Origin: Cryobacterium sp. Y57
GTDB lineage: Bacteria > Actinomycetota > Actinomycetes > Actinomycetales > Microbacteriaceae
Length of the DNA: 64,000 bases
Direction of reading: 5' to 3'
NCBI RefSeq assembly: GCF_002929505.1
Contig: NZ_PJJL01000063.1
Coordinates: 57,366 to 121,365, forward strand
The notes beneath the pieces were generated by a model. It did no database searches and was not told the origin of the DNA. It worked only from the letters and a program-made list of their open reading frames with translations. Shown here in pieces: positions 9,073-16,394 of this stretch; position 1 is the first letter of the stretch; every line of letters begins with the position of its first letter. Both the position numbers and the translations under genes were made by a program.

Positions 9073-9807
9073 CTACTCGATGGGCGCGTCAGCCTGCAAC
9101 GCAGCGCGCGCGAAAGCGGCGCCACCGACGGTGACCGTGCCGCGGTCGCCATGCCACGCCTCGGTCTGCTCGAACACTCCGAGTCGGTCGAGCAGGCGCC
9201 ATTTCGTGTCGACGAGGTGCCAGACCGACTGCGTCGTCGGTTCCTGGCCGTCGAACTGTACCCAGCCGAGCGAACCGAGCGAGCGCGACAGGGTTGTGAG
9301 GTAGTCCTCGCGTCGCGCCAGGCCGCGGGTCGCAACGAACAACAGCAACAGACGAGTGGCGTCACCCACGGCCGGGGTGCGGCTGTGGTGAATGGTGCGG
9401 GCGAGGTGCCACCAGAGTTCGCGGGGGGTGGCAGAGAGGGAGCTACCCTTCTTGGTGAGCACAAGCATCCCCTTGCTGATCCGCAGCAGCCCGACGTCGC
9501 GCAGGTGGCCGCGCAGTTCCTGCAACGGACGCAGGTGCGCCTCGCGGTTCACGCTGATCGGCCAGCCCCAGTCGAGCTCGGCCGATGCTTCCAGGACGAC
9601 CGAAGGCGGCAGGTGTCCTGCCTTGGTCAAACGGATGCCGTCGGCCCCGACCCGGGTCAGAATCCACTGCGCCGGGGCCACCATGCGGGCCATGGCCCGC
9701 TCCTGCAGCAGGATCGGATCTTTCACCCGGGCCTGCCCAATGAGTCGGCGAAAACCGACAACGGCCTGTTCCGGCAGCCGCGTTTCGATCTCCTGAATCA
9801 CGTTCAC
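9073..9807 (-). CDS. Conserved-looking protein of unknown function
   Basis: 244 residues from a GTG at 9807. I do not recognise the family with certainty. The middle (about residues 50-125: GIRLTKAGHLPPSVVLEASAEL ... LRDVGLLRISKGMLVLTKKG) has the alternating helix and turn pattern of winged-helix units, repeated near the end (RLLDRLGVFEQ ... VTVGGAAFARAAL). It has no membrane segments and no metal motif. Codon use and GC match the neighbours, and the downstream M18 gene is on the same strand 50 bp away. A DNA-binding role is a guess from the predicted fold only. Confidence 0.7.
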   Translation of the reverse strand: MNVIQEIETRLPEQAVVGFRRLIGQARVKDPILLQERAMARMVAPAQWILTRVGADGIRLTKAGHLPPSVVLEASAELDWGWPISVNREAHLRPLQELRGHLRDVGLLRISKGMLVLTKKGSSLSATPRELWWHLARTIHHSRTPAVGDATRLLLLFVATRGLARREDYLTTLSRSLGSLGWVQFDGQEPTTQSVWHLVDTKWRLLDRLGVFEQTEAWHGDRGTVTVGGAAFARAALQADAPIE

Positions 9808-10020
9808 CCACCGAGCCTACTGAGCGATCCCGCTCGAAGGCGGCGAATGCCCTGCGACACGCGCTGCAGACCCCGTCTGCGCCGCTATGCGCCCAGGAAG
9901 GACCACATGTACGTTGTGGAGTAACGGCATTTCGGTGGGGTGCGCATGGCGAGTCGACCAGCGATCAGTATCGCCAGCATACGGAACGGGGTTGTCGGTG
10001 GCATCTGGCACCCTTGAAGA

Positions 10021-12162
10021 ATGACCGACACCCGCGAATCCGCTCTGGCCATTCTGCGCACCCTGGTAGGGCGAGCCGACGCCGACTTCCATGACGGACA
10101 ATTCGAGGCCATCGAAACCCTGGTCGACCATCGTCGCCGTGCGCTTGTGGTGCAGCGCACCGGGTGGGGCAAATCGGCCGTGTACTTTGTCGCGACCCTG
10201 CTGCTGCGACGCCAGGGCGCTGGCCCGACCATTTTGGTCTCGCCGCTGCTCGCCCTGATGCGTGACCAGGTCGCCGCCGCGGCCCGGGCCGGGGTGCGGG
10301 CGGTATCGATTAACTCGTCGAACGCGCACGAGTGGAACGATGTGCGACTCCTGCTCGACGCCGACGAGGTCGACGTGCTGTTGGTGTCGCCCGAACGACT
10401 GAACAATCCCTCGTTCCGCGATAAGCAGCTGCCCGCCCTGATTTCCCGGGTCGGCCTGCTCGTGGTCGATGAAGCGCACTGCATCTCCGACTGGGGCCAC
10501 GATTTTCGCCCGGACTACCGCCGCCTGCGCGACCTGATCGCCCAGATGCCGACCGGCGTGCCCGTGCTCGCCACCACGGCCACCGCCAACAGCCGCGTCG
10601 TGCAAGACGTCGCGGAGCAGGTCGGCATGGTCGCCACCGGCTTCGATGGCGCCATCGCCGGAACCGCTGAAGTCGTCACTATTCGCGGTCCGCTCGCCCG
10701 CTCGTCACTGCGGCTCGGTGTGCTGCGCCTGCCCGACTCGCGGGCGCGGCTCGCCTGGCTGCTCAGCCACCTCGGCGACCTGCCCGGCAGCGGCATCATC
10801 TATACCCTCACAGTGGCGGCCGCCGAAGATACCGCCCGGCTGCTGCGGGAGGCCGGTCACGCGGTGCGCGCCTACACCGGCCAGACGGACACGGCCGAAC
10901 GCGAAGAATCCGAGGAGTTGCTCAAGACCAACCAGGTCAAAGCCCTCATCGCTACGAGCGCCCTCGGCATGGGATTCGACAAACCCGACCTCGGCTTCGT
11001 GCTGCACCTGGGCGCGCCGTCCTCCCCCGTTGCTTACTACCAGCAGGTCGGTCGCGCCGGCCGTGCCACCGCCTCGGCCGATGTATTACTGCTGCCCGGC
11101 GCCGAAGATGAGGCCATCTGGCACTATTTCGCCACCGCCTCAATGCCCAATCAGGCCAAGGCCCTCGCCGTGGTCGGCGCACTCGAAGCCGCCGGAGCGC
11201 CCGTGTCCACACCGGCGCTTGAAGCCCGGGTCGACCTGAAGCGCACGCCGCTCGAGCTGCTGCTCAAGGTGCTCGACGTCGACGGCGCGGTGCACCGGGT
11301 CACAGGCGGCTGGCAGTCCACCGGGCAGCCCTGGGTCTACGACAAGGAGCGCTACGATCGCATCGCTGCCGCCCGGTTCGGTGAGCAGCAGGCCATGCTT
11401 GAATTCGAAACCACCAGTGGATGCCGCATGGAATTTCTCCAGCGCGCCCTCGACGATGAAACTGCGGTGGCGTGCGGGCGTTGTGATAACTGCCAGGGCG
11501 CCTGGTACCCGACTGACGTGGCCGAGGGCGCGGCCGCCACTGCAGCGAAGTCGCTCGAGCGGGTCGGCGTCGCCATCGCTGTGCGTGCACAGTGGCCCAC
11601 CGGCATGAGCAGCCTCGGCGTCGCGGCCTCCGGCAAGATTGCGCTCGGCGAACGCGCCGAGCCCGGCCGCGCGCTGGCCCGCCTGACCGACCTCGGCTGG
11701 GGTGGCCCGCTACGGGACTTGTTCGACACCCAGGCAGCGGATGCCGCCGCCCCACCGGCCATCCTGGCCGCCTGTGTGCGAGTGCTCGCCGAGTGGGGGT
11801 GGGCCGAGCGACCGGCGGCTATCGTCTCGATGCCGTCGCGGCGGCATCCACTCCTCATCGATTCGGTGGCCCGATCGTTATCCGACGTCGGTCGGTTGCC
11901 CCTGCTCGGCGCCCTGGACTGGGCGAACGGCGGCCCCACCGGCGAGCCGGGCGGCAATAGCGCCTATCGGCTATCCAGCGTGTGGGACCGCTTCGCTGTT
12001 GGCGCCGAGCTGACTGAGGCACTCGCTGCGTTTACCGGCCGCCCCATTTTGCTGATCGATGACCTCGCCGACAGCCGGTGGACCGTGACCGTGGCTGCGC
12101 GCGTCCTGCGACAGCACGGCGCATCGGCAGTGCTCCCGTTCGCCCTGGCCCTGCGCTCGTAG
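10021..12162 (+). CDS. recQ: RecQ-family ATP-dependent DNA helicase with phosphoribosyltransferase-like tail
   Basis: 713 residues. Superfamily 2 helicase motifs are in order: Walker A TGWGKS (47-52), DEAH at 150-153 in VVDEAHCISDWGHDFRPDY, motif III TATAN, and motif VI QQVGRAGRA. The zinc-binding cysteines follow in CGRCDNC (about 488-494). The last about 110 residues (VWDRF ... LLIDDLADSRWTVTVAARVL ... VLPFALA) resemble the PRPP-binding loop of phosphoribosyltransferases, an architecture seen in actinobacterial RecQ proteins. It unwinds DNA 3' to 5' in recombination and repair. The start ATG at 10021 follows the minus-strand gene 9073-9807 divergently. Confidence 0.93.
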   Translation: MTDTRESALAILRTLVGRADADFHDGQFEAIETLVDHRRRALVVQRTGWGKSAVYFVATLLLRRQGAGPTILVSPLLALMRDQVAAAARAGVRAVSINSSNAHEWNDVRLLLDADEVDVLLVSPERLNNPSFRDKQLPALISRVGLLVVDEAHCISDWGHDFRPDYRRLRDLIAQMPTGVPVLATTATANSRVVQDVAEQVGMVATGFDGAIAGTAEVVTIRGPLARSSLRLGVLRLPDSRARLAWLLSHLGDLPGSGIIYTLTVAAAEDTARLLREAGHAVRAYTGQTDTAEREESEELLKTNQVKALIATSALGMGFDKPDLGFVLHLGAPSSPVAYYQQVGRAGRATASADVLLLPGAEDEAIWHYFATASMPNQAKALAVVGALEAAGAPVSTPALEARVDLKRTPLELLLKVLDVDGAVHRVTGGWQSTGQPWVYDKERYDRIAAARFGEQQAMLEFETTSGCRMEFLQRALDDETAVACGRCDNCQGAWYPTDVAEGAAATAAKSLERVGVAIAVRAQWPTGMSSLGVAASGKIALGERAEPGRALARLTDLGWGGPLRDLFDTQAADAAAPPAILAACVRVLAEWGWAERPAAIVSMPSRRHPLLIDSVARSLSDVGRLPLLGALDWANGGPTGEPGGNSAYRLSSVWDRFAVGAELTEALAAFTGRPILLIDDLADSRWTVTVAARVLRQHGASAVLPFALALRS

Positions 12163-12232
12163 CCCTTATATTTGACGTCGTCGGAATAACTGCGCCGTCC
12201 AGTTCCTTGACACACTACAGAGGAGGCTACCC

Positions 12233-12295
12233 GTGTCTTCGGCACATCCTGGAGAGCACTCGCACAACCCGCGCTCGCCCCATCTCGTTCGTTAG
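12233..12295 (+). CDS. Small leader-type ORF upstream of amino acid ABC transporter
   Basis: A 20-codon ORF starts at GTG 12233 with a near-ideal ribosome-binding site (GAGGAGG at 12220-12226) and ends with TAG at 12293-12295. The peptide is rich in histidine (residues 5, 9, 11, 17) and ends HLVR. Only 11 bases separate its stop from the ATG of the substrate-binding protein gene, which has no ribosome-binding site of its own. The arrangement suggests translational coupling or a leader peptide controlling the transporter genes by ribosome stalling. The His content hints at a histidine signal, but that is inference. Confidence 0.5.
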   Translation: MSSAHPGEHSHNPRSPHLVR

Positions 12296-12306
12296 GCGTT
12301 CTTTTC

Positions 12307-13095
12307 ATGAAGCTCAGATTTATTCCGGTTGCCCTGCTCAGTGTCGTTGCCCTCGCCCTCACCGGCTGCTCCGCCCCGAGCACCACCGACGAGTCGCTGA
12401 GCAGTGTGCTGGATTCCGGTACCCTCACAATCGGCACCGAGGGCACCTACCGGCCGTTCTCATTCCACGAAGGCGGTTCAGGCGCGCTCACCGGCTACGA
12501 CGTCGCGGTGGCGCGCGCCGTTGCCGCCGAGCTCGGCGTTGACGCCGTGTTCGAAGAAACGCAGTGGGATGGCATTTTTGCGGGCCTCACTGCCGGCCGT
12601 TGGGACACCATCGCCAATCAGGTGTCGATGACCCCGGAGCGCGTGGAGGCTTACGAGTTCTCGACGCCGTATACCTACTCCCCCGGTGTCATCGTGGTTC
12701 TCGCCGACAACACGTCGATCACGTCGTTCGCGAGCCTCGACGGCCTGACCACGGCGCAGTCGCTGTCCAGCAACTGGGACACCCTGGCCACCGAGAGCGG
12801 CGCGAACGTGAAGCACATCGAGGGCTGGGCCCAGTCGGTCGCCTTGGTCGAACAGGGCCGAGTGGATGCCACGATCAACGACAAGCTGACCTTTCTGGAC
12901 TACCAGAAGACCAACGACGCCGACAACCTGAAGATCGCGGCCGAGACCAAGGAGCGCTCCGAGAGTGCGTTCGCTTTCGCAAAAGACGGCACCGCGCTGG
13001 CCGACGCCGTGAGCGGAGCTCTGGCTACCCTCAGCAAAGATGGAACGCTCGCCAAGCTCTCCGATAAGTACTTCGGCGCCGACGTCAGCCAGTAA
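12307..13095 (+). CDS. Polar amino acid ABC transporter, substrate-binding lipoprotein
   Basis: 262 residues. The N-terminus is a lipoprotein signal with lipobox LTGC (lipidated Cys21). The mature part begins with the family pattern LTIGTEGTYRPFSFHE, then LTGYDVAVARAVAAELGV and WDGIFAGLTAGRWDTIANQVSMTPER, typical of family 3 solute-binding proteins (HisJ, GlnH, FliY). It would be anchored outside the membrane and deliver an amino acid to the permease encoded 12 bp downstream. Homologous systems carry glutamine, histidine, arginine or cystine; the ligand is not readable here. Confidence 0.92.
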   Translation: MKLRFIPVALLSVVALALTGCSAPSTTDESLSSVLDSGTLTIGTEGTYRPFSFHEGGSGALTGYDVAVARAVAAELGVDAVFEETQWDGIFAGLTAGRWDTIANQVSMTPERVEAYEFSTPYTYSPGVIVVLADNTSITSFASLDGLTTAQSLSSNWDTLATESGANVKHIEGWAQSVALVEQGRVDATINDKLTFLDYQKTNDADNLKIAAETKERSESAFAFAKDGTALADAVSGALATLSKDGTLAKLSDKYFGADVSQ

Positions 13096-13107
13096 CCCGA
13101 CGATTCG

Positions 13108-13776
13108 ATGATCCAGCCTGATTGGGAGTTGTTCCTCGGCTCGTTCTGGCCGATGCTGGACGGCGCGGTGCGGGGCACGATTCCCCTGGCCCTGACGTCG
13201 TTCGCGATCGGCCTCGTGCTCGCTCTCGTTCTCGCGCTCATGCGGTTATCGCCGAAGCGCTGGTTGTCGGCCATCGCTCGCGGCTACATCTCGATCGTGC
13301 GCGGCACCCCCTTACTCGTGCAGCTATTCGTGATCTTCTATGGATTGCCCTCGGTCGGCGTGCTCATCGACCCGTGGCCGAGCGCTATCGTGGCGTTCTC
13401 GATCAACGTCGGCGGATACGCCGCCGAGGTCATCCGGGCCGCGATTCTCTCGGTGCCGAAAGGCCAGTGGGAGGCCGCATACATGATCGGCATGTCGCAC
13501 AATCGGGCTCTTACCCGAATTATCCTGCCGCAGGCGGCTCGGGTCTCGGTGCCTCCGCTGTCAAACACGTTCATCAGCCTGGTCAAGGACACCTCCCTCG
13601 CCTCGCTGATTCTGGTCACCGACCTGTTCCGCGAGGCTCAGCAGATCGCATCCTTCAGTAACGAGTTCATGCTGATCTACCTCGAAGCAGCCTTCATCTA
13701 CTGGGTTATCTGCCTGGTGCTGTCCACCGGGCAGGGTTTTCTTGAGAAGCGATTAGACCGCTATGTCGCCCGCTGA
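13108..13776 (+). CDS. Polar amino acid ABC transporter, permease
   Basis: 222 residues with about five membrane helices and the family-typical segments ISIVRGTPLLVQLFVIFYGLP and EVIRAAILSVPKGQWEAAYMIGM, the latter being the EAA loop that contacts the ATPase. It is of the HisM/GlnP type, where one polypeptide forms a homodimeric channel. Its end overlaps the start of the ATPase gene by 14 bp, so translation is coupled. No second permease gene is present, consistent with a homodimer. Confidence 0.93.
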   Translation: MIQPDWELFLGSFWPMLDGAVRGTIPLALTSFAIGLVLALVLALMRLSPKRWLSAIARGYISIVRGTPLLVQLFVIFYGLPSVGVLIDPWPSAIVAFSINVGGYAAEVIRAAILSVPKGQWEAAYMIGMSHNRALTRIILPQAARVSVPPLSNTFISLVKDTSLASLILVTDLFREAQQIASFSNEFMLIYLEAAFIYWVICLVLSTGQGFLEKRLDRYVAR

Positions 13777-14632
13777 CTTCCCCACGACGACCGGCCAAAC
13801 AGATGCTGCGGCATCCGCTGCTCTGCTCCGCGTGCGCGGGCTGCAGAAGAGTTTCGGCAGCAATCGGGTGCTGGAGTCGGTCGACCTCACCGTAGGCCGC
13901 GGCCGGGTGCTGGCCCTGATCGGTCCGTCCGGCTCCGGTAAGACCACAATTTTGCGGTGCCTGAACGGCCTGGAGTTGCCCGACGGAGGCACCATCGAGG
14001 TCGCCGCCGCAGTAATTGGTGACCGCGCTGGTGGCGGCATCACCACCGGCGGGGGCGCCGCGTCGTCCGCGTCGGTGACCCTTGACTTTGCCGCGAAGAC
14101 CTCGCCGAAACAGCTCGGCGCTCTGCGTGACAGGTCGGCCATGGTCTTTCAGCACTACAACCTGTTTCCGCATAAGACCGTGTTGCAGAACGTGATCGAA
14201 GGACCGGTCATCGTCCAACGCCGCCCGGTCGCCGAGGTCACGGCCGAGGCGCTCGCCCTTCTCGCACGGGTCGGCCTGACAGACAAGCAGAGCAGCTTTC
14301 CGTTCGAACTCTCCGGTGGCCAGCAGCAACGGGTCGGCATTGTGCGGGCCCTTGCGCTGCGCCCGCAGCTGCTCTTGTTCGACGAGCCGACCTCCGCGCT
14401 CGATCCGGAGCTCGTGGGCGATGTGCTGCGCCTGATCAAGGAGCTGGCCGACGAAGGGTGGAGCATGGTCATCGTCACGCATGAACTCGAATTCGCCCGC
14501 GAGGTCGCGCATGAGATCGCCTTCGTGGACGGCGGCGTCATCGTCGAGCATGGCGAGCCGAAACAGTTGCTGCGGCACCCGCAGCAAGAGCGCACCCGCC
14601 AGTTTTTGCACCGGCTACTCCACCCGTTCTAG
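13763..14632 (+). CDS. Polar amino acid ABC transporter, ATP-binding protein
   Basis: 289 residues: Walker A GPSGSGKT at 54-61, Q-loop in MVFQHYNLFPHKTVLQNV, signature LSGGQQQRVGIVRALAL, Walker B LLLFDEPTSALDPE, and the switch His in VIVTHEL. It powers the transporter encoded by the two preceding genes. Odd: a Gly/Ser/Ala-rich insert (about residues 85-115, GDRAGGGITTGGGAASSAS) sits between Walker A and the Q-loop, longer than in most GlnQ/HisP proteins. It is probably a surface loop. Confidence 0.93.
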   Translation: MSPADFPTTTGQTDAAASAALLRVRGLQKSFGSNRVLESVDLTVGRGRVLALIGPSGSGKTTILRCLNGLELPDGGTIEVAAAVIGDRAGGGITTGGGAASSASVTLDFAAKTSPKQLGALRDRSAMVFQHYNLFPHKTVLQNVIEGPVIVQRRPVAEVTAEALALLARVGLTDKQSSFPFELSGGQQQRVGIVRALALRPQLLLFDEPTSALDPELVGDVLRLIKELADEGWSMVIVTHELEFAREVAHEIAFVDGGVIVEHGEPKQLLRHPQQERTRQFLHRLLHPF

Positions 14633-14657
14633 GGCGCAACGGCCGGCACGGAAAGAA

Positions 14658-14954
14658 CTACGGGTGTGGCGTGATGATCACAACGGTGATGCGGTCAAGG
14701 CCGGGGCCGTAGTGCCAGTAGATGCGACCGGCGGTCGGCGTGCGATGTTCGATATACGAGTCCCAGACCGCCTCGCCCTTCTTACCAGCTAGCGACACGT
14801 ATCTGTGCGAGCGCAATGCGGGATCGTCGGGGTTGAGCTGCAGCCGGCCAAGAGCAGTGCGCACCCGCTTCAGCCGACCGACCAGTTGAGGTCTTGTTTC
14901 GAGAATGGACAATCCTGATGCCGCTTCCCTCGTGAGTAAAAGCGTAAAACTCAT
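14658..14954 (-). CDS. RelE/ParE-like toxin-family protein
   Basis: 98 residues. The pattern of a short N-terminal strand, two helices (REAASGLSIL ... VGRLKRVRTALGRLQLNP) and a C-terminal sheet (RIYWHYGPGLDRITVVIITPHP) is that of the RelE/ParE superfamily, whose members are mRNA-cleaving or gyrase-targeting toxins. Its ATG overlaps the stop of the upstream partner gene by 4 bp, the standard antitoxin-then-toxin order. Catalytic residues are too variable in this family for me to tell mRNase from other activity. Confidence 0.65.
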   Translation of the reverse strand: MSFTLLLTREAASGLSILETRPQLVGRLKRVRTALGRLQLNPDDPALRSHRYVSLAGKKGEAVWDSYIEHRTPTAGRIYWHYGPGLDRITVVIITPHP

Positions 14955-15298
14955 GATTGGGGCTCGGCGGAAGCGGCCGATTCATCAACCGCGTGCTCCT
15001 CTCCGGCGAACCGGGTGAAGTCGCCACCCTCGCTGGTGTCGTCCTTGCTGCTGTGTTCGAGGCCGCGCACCAGGGCGGCACGGATGCCTTCGTCGTCCCA
15101 AACGAGAAGCTCACGGCGCGGGATAGACACGAGTGGGGTCAGCAGAATCTCACCCTCGGCGTTCACTGCCACGGCGTACCGGTCGTCGCGGTGCACACCC
15201 GCTTTGCCGAAAGCCATTCTCGAACGCTCATCGGCACACACCTCGCCCATCGGAATAAAATCCGATTTGAGTTCCGTTGACTTCCTCAGTTCCACCAT
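14951..15298 (-). CDS. Putative antitoxin of the RelE-like pair
   Basis: 115 residues from ATG 15298; a GTG at 15346 would add 16. Residues about 20-65 (DERSRMAFGKAGVHRDDRYA then AEGEILLTPL) have the strand-turn-strand pattern of AbrB/SpoVT-like swapped-hairpin DNA-binding antitoxins. The C-terminus is long, acidic and probably disordered (SSKDDTSEGGDFTRFAGEEHAVDES), which suits toxin neutralisation. It is coupled to the toxin gene by a 4-bp overlap. A tetranucleotide repeat lies 14 bp upstream of the alternative GTG start. Function is inferred from pairing and fold pattern. Confidence 0.5.
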   Translation of the reverse strand: MVELRKSTELKSDFIPMGEVCADERSRMAFGKAGVHRDDRYAVAVNAEGEILLTPLVSIPRRELLVWDDEGIRAALVRGLEHSSKDDTSEGGDFTRFAGEEHAVDESAASAEPQS

Positions 15299-15360
15299 CG
15301 TCTTCACCCGATCACTTGGTGGCCCGCACCGGTCCGAGTAAATCACCGAGACCGATCCAT

Positions 15361-15432
<72 letters not shown>

Positions 15433-15707
15433 AAAAGTGAGATTACCCCAGATTTACATGTGGGTAAACCCCTAATCAAAAGTTCACGACTGAGTTTGGT
15501 GAGCCGCGAAGCGTGATTGCTGGTCGGATTCGTGCAAAGCAGGAAGGTCTAGTTCGTTTGGCAGGGCACCAGGACTGGTCCAAACGACCCTCAATATACA
15601 ACGGCGCAGCCGGGCACTCAATGGCTACGTCAACCTTTTTCCTTGCAAGATTTACTCCAGCAGGTTGTGACCGGTCGGACGGCACGAGGATAGCGAGCCA
15701 ATCGCCG
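15433..15707. other. Non-coding, AT-richer stretch between microsatellite and nucleotidase gene
   Basis: No credible gene. The base composition is visibly more AT-rich than the surroundings. An imperfect inverted repeat, TTACCCCA (15443-15450) with TGTGGGTAA (15459-15467), could be a protein-binding site for the divergent antitoxin promoter. The open frames here on both strands lack family resemblance and ribosome-binding sites. Confidence 0.5.
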
Positions 15708-16247
15708 TTACCGAGAAAAAGCAGCGCCGCCCCGGATCGCCGGTCGCTTTCCGGTCCGGCGCGCCACGTCCGGGTACGACGAGTTGTCGGCACGCTCCAG
15801 CAGATACCGCGTCACCGTATTCCAGTCGGGAAACAGCGGGGTCAGAAACTTGATCAGTTCGCCCTCGAACCGGTCAGCGCCAACGGCTGATCCGTCGTCG
15901 ACGAGAAAGTCACCGCGATTCAGATGCTTGTGGTGCGACAGAATGAGCCGTTTATAGGCCGGCCCACCGGCGTCTGCTCCGAGGTGTTCCTGCACCCACT
16001 CGAGCTTGTGGTGCCAGGCACTCGCGTTGCCCCACGGGGCCATCGAGAGAATGTACGTATCAAACGATTGGGCGAGGGTGTGAAAAGCGTCGATGGCACC
16101 GCTGATCGGTTCCATACGGGTGAAAATTCCGGGCACTTCGTCGAGCCTTTTTTCATAGCGAGAGTACTCGGCGTTGGTGAGTCGATCGATTCCCGACTGC
16201 ACATTGACGAGGGTGTTGTCGAGGTCGATATAGAGGATCTTTTTCAT
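15708..16247 (-). CDS. HAD-family 5'(3')-deoxyribonucleotidase-like protein
   Basis: 179 residues from ATG 16247 (MKKILYIDLDNTLV). Motif I is D8-x-D10-x-T12, typical of haloacid dehalogenase phosphatases. SMAPWGNASAWHHKLEWVQEHLG and the late FLVDDGSAVGADRFEGELI match the NT5C/cytosolic deoxyribonucleotidase branch, which dephosphorylates nucleoside monophosphates. The family normally ends near FPDWNTVTRYL; here about 29 basic residues follow (ERADNSS ... GAAFSR), suggesting read-through past an ancestral stop into the AT-rich region. Stand-alone gene. Confidence 0.78.
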   Translation of the reverse strand: MKKILYIDLDNTLVNVQSGIDRLTNAEYSRYEKRLDEVPGIFTRMEPISGAIDAFHTLAQSFDTYILSMAPWGNASAWHHKLEWVQEHLGADAGGPAYKRLILSHHKHLNRGDFLVDDGSAVGADRFEGELIKFLTPLFPDWNTVTRYLLERADNSSYPDVARRTGKRPAIRGGAAFSR

Positions 16248-16394
16248 TCGGGCGCCCTGGCAGGCACGCTTCATTGCGGTAACGCTTCGATCGTGACAGG
16301 CTCACCACGGATCGGCAATGGCCAAACCAATCCATTTCCTCAGCTCGGATGCCCCACACGGCCAGTGGACAGCCAGAGTACGGCCTCTGAAAAG

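Noticed and set aside
9808..10020. Possible gene or RNA in the gap before recQ
   Set aside because: No ribosome-binding site, no stable hairpin with U-tract and no motif; treated as a divergent promoter region.
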